A stretch of DNA of 64,000 nucleotides from the NCBI RefSeq assembly GCF_017084525.1, contig NZ_CP070950.1:1736001-1800000 (forward strand), in the 5' to 3' direction. The first letter of the stretch is position 1; each line of letters opens with the position of its first letter. The notes under the pieces were generated by a model. That model had not been told where the DNA came from. It worked only from the letters and a program-made list of their open reading frames with translations, and searched no databases. This document shows positions 60,342 through 64,000 of the stretch, piece after piece. The position numbers were made by a program, and so were the translations under genes. The stretch is from Conexibacter sp. SYSU D00693 (GTDB lineage Bacteria > Actinomycetota > Thermoleophilia > Solirubrobacterales > Solirubrobacteraceae).

Positions 60342-61145
60342 CTAGGCGACCGGCTGGCCCGCGGCGCGGGCCGCGAAGCAGCGCTCGTCTGCGCGGGCGA
60401 CGACGGCGCTGCCTGCCTCGTCGCCCTCGCGGACCGCGACGCCCGCGTGCACCCCGAGCTGGGCCGCGAGGCGCTCGGCGACCGCGCGAGCACCGTCGGC
60501 GGGCACGACGACGAGCCAGCGTCCGGGTTCGGCCGCCAGCACGTGGCCGTCGGGCACCGCGGGCGCGGAGGCGACGGTCGGCGTGTGCGGCGCCGCCTCG
60601 AGCGCGATCACCGCGCCCTCGGCCTCGGCCTCCACGAGCCGCGCGGCCCGGACCTCGGCGTCCGTGGCGACCGGCGGACCTCCACCGCCCCTGACCTCCG
60701 GTGCAGCCGCCGTCGCCGCGGCCGCCGCCGCAAGCCTCGCGCACGCGTGCGCGAGACGGTCGCCCGCCGCGCTCGCCACCTCGGGGTCGGCGCGCAGCCA
60801 CGCGGCGCCGATCGCGCGGCGCAGCGCCTCGACGGCCGCCACGGCGTCCGCGGGCCCCGCCGCGCCGGTCACGTCGTGCAGCGCCTCGGCCGGCGACGGG
60901 CCCGCACCGCCAGCCCCGCCGTCCAGCCCCTCGAGCCCCCGGTCGTCGGCCACCGCCGCGGCGACGGCCCGGACGAGGTCGGGACCGCGCACCGCCACCG
61001 CGCCCACCGGCACCAGCTCGGCACGGTCCAGCGGACGGCCGGCGAGCAGCGCGAGCAGCCAGGCGTGGGCGACCGCGTCGGCATCGAGCGGCGGCAGGCC
61101 GGCGACCGGCCGCGGGCGGCCGGGCAGCTGTGGGCTGCGGTCCAC
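60342..61145 (-). CDS. Ala-rich protein with degenerate GGDEF-like C-terminus
   Basis: 267 residues. The first 150 are helical and Ala-rich. The last 75 align with the second half of GGDEF domains: GRWLVVVPADG takes the place of GGDEFxVLLPG, followed by AVAERLAAQLG, GVAVREGDEAGSAVVARADERCFAARAAG. The catalytic GGDEF residues are replaced (EPGRW), so it cannot make c-di-GMP. It may be a scaffold or a nucleotide-binding remnant. The family call is my own alignment by eye. GTG start, with GATGCT 6 nt upstream. Confidence 0.6.
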   Translation of the reverse strand: MDRSPQLPGRPRPVAGLPPLDADAVAHAWLLALLAGRPLDRAELVPVGAVAVRGPDLVRAVAAAVADDRGLEGLDGGAGGAGPSPAEALHDVTGAAGPADAVAAVEALRRAIGAAWLRADPEVASAAGDRLAHACARLAAAAAATAAAPEVRGGGGPPVATDAEVRAARLVEAEAEGAVIALEAAPHTPTVASAPAVPDGHVLAAEPGRWLVVVPADGARAVAERLAAQLGVHAGVAVREGDEAGSAVVARADERCFAARAAGQPVA

Positions 61146-61234
61146 GTGCGCAGCATCGCACCGGCCGCGACGGAGCCCGAGCCCCGGCGGTGCCTCCGCA
61201 CAGCCTCGACGCGCCGAACGTGTCGCCGAAGCTG

Positions 61235-61246
61235 CAAGATGGCGGC
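61235..61246 (+). promoter_or_regulatory. Leaderless-type promoter of moeA
   Basis: CAAGAT lies 6 nt before GTG 61247; first base deviates from TANNNT. Confidence 0.4.
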
Positions 61247-62422
61247 GTGCTGTCGATCGACGAGGCGCGCGCCGAGGTGCTCGCGGCGGTGACGCCCCTC
61301 CCGGCCGAGGAGGTCGCGCTCGCCGACGCGCAGGGCCGCGTCCTGGCCGAGGACCTCACGACGCCGCACGCGACGCCGCCCTTCGACACGACGGCGATGG
61401 ACGGCTTCGCGGTCCGCGCCGGCGACGCCGGCCGGCGCCTGCGCGTGGTCGGCGAGTCGCGCGCCGGCGCGCCGCACGAGGGCCCCGCCCTGCAGGACGG
61501 CGAGGCGATCCGCATCTCCACCGGGGCCGCGCTCCCGGCCGGCGCCGACGGCGTCCTGCAGGTCGAGCTCGTCGACGACGACGGCGACCACGTCGTGCTC
61601 CGGGACCCCGTCGCCGCCGGGCGCAACGTCCGCCGCGCCGGCGAGGACACCCAGGCCGGTGCCACCGTCCTGCGCGCGGGCGCCAGCCTCGGCCCCGCCG
61701 AGCTCGGGGTCGCCGCCAACGCCGGCCATGCCCGCTTCGCCGTCGCGCGCCGTCCGCGCGTCGTCGTCCTGGGCACCGGCGACGAGCTGGTGCCGCCCGG
61801 CGAGCCGCTCGGCCCCGGGCAGGTGCACGACGCCAACACGACGACGCTCGCGGCCCTCGCCCGCGACGAGGGCGCGCGGGTCACGACGCGCCGCGTCCCC
61901 GACGACCGTGCCGCGACCGAGGCCGCCATCGCCCAGGCCCTCGACGAGGCCGACCTCCTGCTGCTGTCGGGCGGCGTCTCCGTCGGCCCGCACGACCACG
62001 TCAAGCCCGCGCTCGAGGCCCAGGGCGTCGTCGAGCGCTTCTGGCGCGTGGCGCTGCGCCCCGGCAAGCCGACGTGGTGCGGCAGCGCGCGCGACGGGAC
62101 GCTCGTCCTCGGGCTCCCCGGCAACCCGGTCTCCGCGCTGGTCACCGCCGTCCTCTTCGCGCGCCCGGCCCTTCGGGCGATGCAGGGCGCCAGGCCCCTC
62201 CCCCGCCCGGGCCGTGCGCGCCTGGGCACGGCGATCGCCCGCAACCCCCAGCGCGACGAGTGCGTGCGGGTGCGCCTCGACGACGACGGCGTCGCGCACC
62301 CCACCGGGCCGCAGGGCTCGCACGTCCTGACGTCGATGCTCGGTGCCGACGCGCTGGCGCTCGTGCCCCGCGGCGAGGGTGAGCTCGCGGCCGGCGCGGC
62401 CGTCGAGCTCCTGCCGCTCTAG
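61247..62422 (+). CDS. moeA: Molybdopterin molybdotransferase
   Basis: 391 residues from GTG 61247. Motifs: PPFDTTAMDGFAVR (about 45-58), ISTGAALPAGADGVLQ, VVVLGTGDELVPPGEPLGPGQVHDANT, LLLLSGGVSVGPHDHVKPAL and LVLGLPGNPVSALVTA. All MoeA domains are present and full length. It inserts molybdate into adenylylated molybdopterin to make molybdenum cofactor in the cytoplasm. No other moa/mob gene is nearby. Its stop shares CTAG with the convergent MerR-DICT gene. Confidence 0.92.
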   Translation: MLSIDEARAEVLAAVTPLPAEEVALADAQGRVLAEDLTTPHATPPFDTTAMDGFAVRAGDAGRRLRVVGESRAGAPHEGPALQDGEAIRISTGAALPAGADGVLQVELVDDDGDHVVLRDPVAAGRNVRRAGEDTQAGATVLRAGASLGPAELGVAANAGHARFAVARRPRVVVLGTGDELVPPGEPLGPGQVHDANTTTLAALARDEGARVTTRRVPDDRAATEAAIAQALDEADLLLLSGGVSVGPHDHVKPALEAQGVVERFWRVALRPGKPTWCGSARDGTLVLGLPGNPVSALVTAVLFARPALRAMQGARPLPRPGRARLGTAIARNPQRDECVRVRLDDDGVAHPTGPQGSHVLTSMLGADALALVPRGEGELAAGAAVELLPL

Positions 62423-63264
62423 CCCGCCTGCTCGATGTAGGCGACGGCCCGGTTCACGAGCGCCGTCAGCCCCGGCGCCGGCGTGTCGAGGGCCAGCGGC
62501 CGGTCGGCCAGCAGCCGCTCGAAGCGCTCGCCCACCTCGGCGTCGGCGCGGCCCGCGAGGCGCGCCGCGACCTGCGCCGCACGCCGGACCGCCGCCGGGT
62601 CCATCGTCCACAGCGACTCGAAGCAGCGGTCGAGGTCGTCGGGCCCGCCGGGCTCGGTGACGCCCGGCTGCTCCCAGGCCAGCAGGCAGGCGGCGTAGCC
62701 CGGGGCGTCGACGATGACCGCCCACTCGTTGCCGAGGACGTCCTCGTCGGCGATCGGCACCTCGACCGGTCCGCCGTCGGGCTTGTGCACCCCGTCGAAG
62801 TCGGCGAAGACCGCGGCGGCGTCGGCGTACTGGGCCATCTTGCGGTAGCGCGGCTCGACGGCCCGGTAGAAGCGCTCGACCTGGAAGGCCCCGAAGAGCA
62901 CGGGCGCGGCCGCGTGCGCGAGGCACTCGTGCTCGATGGCCCGGGAGAGCGCGACGAGCGTGCGCTTGGTCAGCACCTGCGGGCGGGCGGCGACGTCGGT
63001 GCTGACGACCGCCGCGTAGATCGACGGGTGGTCCGACGCCCCGCCCGACTCGCGTGCCCGCTCGATCGCCGCCGGGATCGACAGCCCGCGGTGGCGGAAG
63101 GCGGTGACGCGGCGGATCGCCTCGACGTCGTCGGCGCTGTAGCGCCGGTAGCCCGACTCGGTGCGCTGCGGCTCGGGGAAGCCGTACCGCTGCTCCCACA
63201 TGCGGATGGTCCCGGCGGAGACGCCGGTGCGCTCGGCGACGTCCTTGATGGCGAGGTCGGTCAT
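62419..63264 (-). CDS. MerR-family regulator with DICT sensory domain
   Basis: 281 residues. An N-terminal MerR domain (LAIKDVAERTGVSAGTIRMWEQRYGFPEPQRTESGYRRYSADDVEAI) binds DNA. Residues about 95-205 match the DICT domain (LSRAIEHECLAHAAAPVLFGAFQVERFYRAVEPRYRKMAQYADAAAVFADF), a sensor found with diguanylate cyclases and two-component proteins. A helical C-terminus follows. This MerR-DICT architecture is common in actinobacteria and is suspected to sense light or a nucleotide signal. The target may be the divergent NAD(P)-binding gene or MoeA. Confidence 0.88.
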   Translation of the reverse strand: MTDLAIKDVAERTGVSAGTIRMWEQRYGFPEPQRTESGYRRYSADDVEAIRRVTAFRHRGLSIPAAIERARESGGASDHPSIYAAVVSTDVAARPQVLTKRTLVALSRAIEHECLAHAAAPVLFGAFQVERFYRAVEPRYRKMAQYADAAAVFADFDGVHKPDGGPVEVPIADEDVLGNEWAVIVDAPGYAACLLAWEQPGVTEPGGPDDLDRCFESLWTMDPAAVRRAAQVAARLAGRADAEVGERFERLLADRPLALDTPAPGLTALVNRAVAYIEQAG

Positions 63265-63332
63265 GGGGTGCGGACCGGACAGAGGCGGGAACCTCGCACA
63301 CGACGCGGCGTCATGCTGACCGGCACGGTCGG

Positions 63333-63385
63333 GGTACGACGCAGGACGGCGCAGGGGTCATCGCGGACGAGCGCCGGGTCGTACC
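63333..63385. promoter_or_regulatory. Inverted repeat before the NAD(P)-binding gene
   Basis: GGTACGAC (63333-63340) and GTCGTACC (63378-63385) form a perfect 8-bp dyad 37 nt apart, the second arm being 6 nt before the GTG at 63392. It could be an operator for the divergent MerR-DICT regulator. Confidence 0.35.
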
Positions 63386-63391
63386 TGTCCC

Positions 63392-64000
63392 GTGGACGCT
63401 CATCGAGGGCCCAAGACGATCCTCCTCACCGGGGCCACCGGCTACGTCGGCGGCCGGCTGCTGCCCGAGCTGCTCGACGCCGGCCACACGGTGCGCTGCC
63501 TGGTGCGCGATCCCGGCAGGCGACGCGGCCAGCTGCCCGGGGCGGCCGAGGTCGTCGGCGGCGACGTCGTGACCGGCGAGGGCCTCGACGAGGCGCTGGC
63601 CGGCGCCGACGTCGCGTTCTACCTCGTGCACTCCATGGAGTCGGGCGCCGGCGGCGACTTCGCCGAGCGCGACCGCCGCGCCGCGCGCACCTTCGGCGAC
63701 GCCGTGCGCCGGGCCGGCGTCGCGCGCACGGTCTACCTCGGCGGCCTCGAGGACGACGCCGGCGGCCAGAGCGAGCACCTGCGCTCGCGCCACGAGGTGG
63801 CCGAGCTCCTGGCCGAGCGGGTCCCGTGCCTCGTCCACGTGCGGGCGGCGATGGTGGTCGGCGCCGGCAGCGCGTCGTTCGTGATGCTGCGCAGCCTCGT
63901 CGAGCGACTGCCCGCGATGGTCTGCCCGCGCTGGGTCGACACGCCCTCCCAGCCCGTCTCGATCGTCGACGTCGTGCGCACCCTCGCGGAGCTCGCCGAC
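63392..64000 (+). CDS. NAD(P)-binding atypical SDR/NmrA-like protein, 3' end missing
   Basis: 203 residues are visible, cut by the window end. From GTG 63392 the Rossmann motif ILLTGATGYVGGRLLPELLDAGHTVRCLVRDP is complete. AFYLVHSMESGAGGDFAERDRRAARTFGDAVRRAGVARTVYLGGL matches NmrA/YbjT-like atypical SDR proteins that bind NAD(P)H. These often act as reductases or redox sensors. Expression may be linked to the divergent MerR-DICT regulator. Confidence 0.82.
   Translation, partial: MDAHRGPKTILLTGATGYVGGRLLPELLDAGHTVRCLVRDPGRRRGQLPGAAEVVGGDVVTGEGLDEALAGADVAFYLVHSMESGAGGDFAERDRRAARTFGDAVRRAGVARTVYLGGLEDDAGGQSEHLRSRHEVAELLAERVPCLVHVRAAMVVGAGSASFVMLRSLVERLPAMVCPRWVDTPSQPVSIVDVVRTLAELAD

Noticed and set aside
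1-64000. tRNA, rRNA, CRISPR array, insertion sequence, prophage or attachment site
   Set aside because: None seen on either strand; base composition and codon use look uniform, with no sign of an acquired island.

Overview
The window is about 75% G+C (estimated by eye) and reads as chromosome from a high-GC actinobacterium, most likely Thermoleophilia/Solirubrobacterales. The evidence is an eight-gene Mce operon, MerR-DICT and ArsA-pair genes, a GH57/methyltransferase pair resembling mycobacterial Rv3031/Rv3030, RTX-like proteins ending in a CETV motif, and many GTG starts. No rRNA, tRNA, CRISPR array, transposase or prophage gene is visible. The gene at each end is cut by the window edge.

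Layout. 1-4.3 kb: 3' part of a giant tandem-repeat surface protein. 4.6-7.7 kb: a PAS-GGDEF-EAL protein with a fused MerR-type DNA-binding domain. 7.9-15 kb: AarF/UbiB kinase, AbiEi/DUF559 protein, GH57 branching enzyme with methyltransferase, a second methyltransferase, and a dehydrogenase/HAD pair. 15-18.2 kb: soluble chemoreceptor-like protein, LON-domain protein, EamA transporter, lipoprotein. 18.2-22 kb: ParA, N-terminally extended FtsZ, gamma-glutamyltransferase. 22-25.9 kb: two double-cupin proteins and two ArsA-like ATPases, each joined to the next by a GTGA overlap. 25.9-26.3 kb: a structured non-coding stretch. 26.3-32.8 kb: thiol-dioxygenase-like cupin, amidohydrolase, a CopC-CopD-periplasmic-binding-protein fusion, and a secreted protein resembling selenium-binding protein/methanethiol oxidase. 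32.9-42.4 kb: Mce operon (two permeases, six Mce proteins, all with 4-nt overlaps) beneath a cysteine-free Rrf2 regulator. 43-52.6 kb: GGDEF/HD-GYP protein, an unrecognised protein, metallophosphoesterase, divergent ZIP and CDF metal transporters, CsbD-like protein, PGRP amidase, HxlR regulator. 52.7-58 kb: AIM24 protein, PilT, a divergent pair of RTX-like proteins, a two-component system. 58-64 kb: principal sigma factor, histone H1-like protein, degenerate GGDEF protein, MoeA, MerR-DICT regulator, partial NAD(P)-binding protein.

The most interesting signal is a shared palindromic motif (core ACAAANCCGGT). It occurs in three promoter regions: before amidohydrolase/dioxygenase (about 27.7 kb), before the SBP56-like/CopCD-fusion pair (about 32.86 kb), and before the Mce operon (about 42.4 kb). 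This suggests one repressor controls a Mce importer together with copper-handling and possible thiol-oxidation functions. Other regulatory signals are a Zur/Fur-type 7-1-7 box between the ZIP and CDF genes, an 11-bp-phased operator upstream of the RTX/two-component operon, a perfect CRP-type box near rpoD, and a recurring TANNNT element 6-9 nt before start codons, which points to widespread leaderless transcription.

Signalling is prominent: an EAL/GGDEF protein, a GGDEF/HD-GYP protein, a degenerate GGDEF protein and a DICT-domain regulator all lie within 64 kb, so c-di-GMP control is a likely theme. Coordinates and motifs were read by eye, and family names come from recognised motifs, not database searches.
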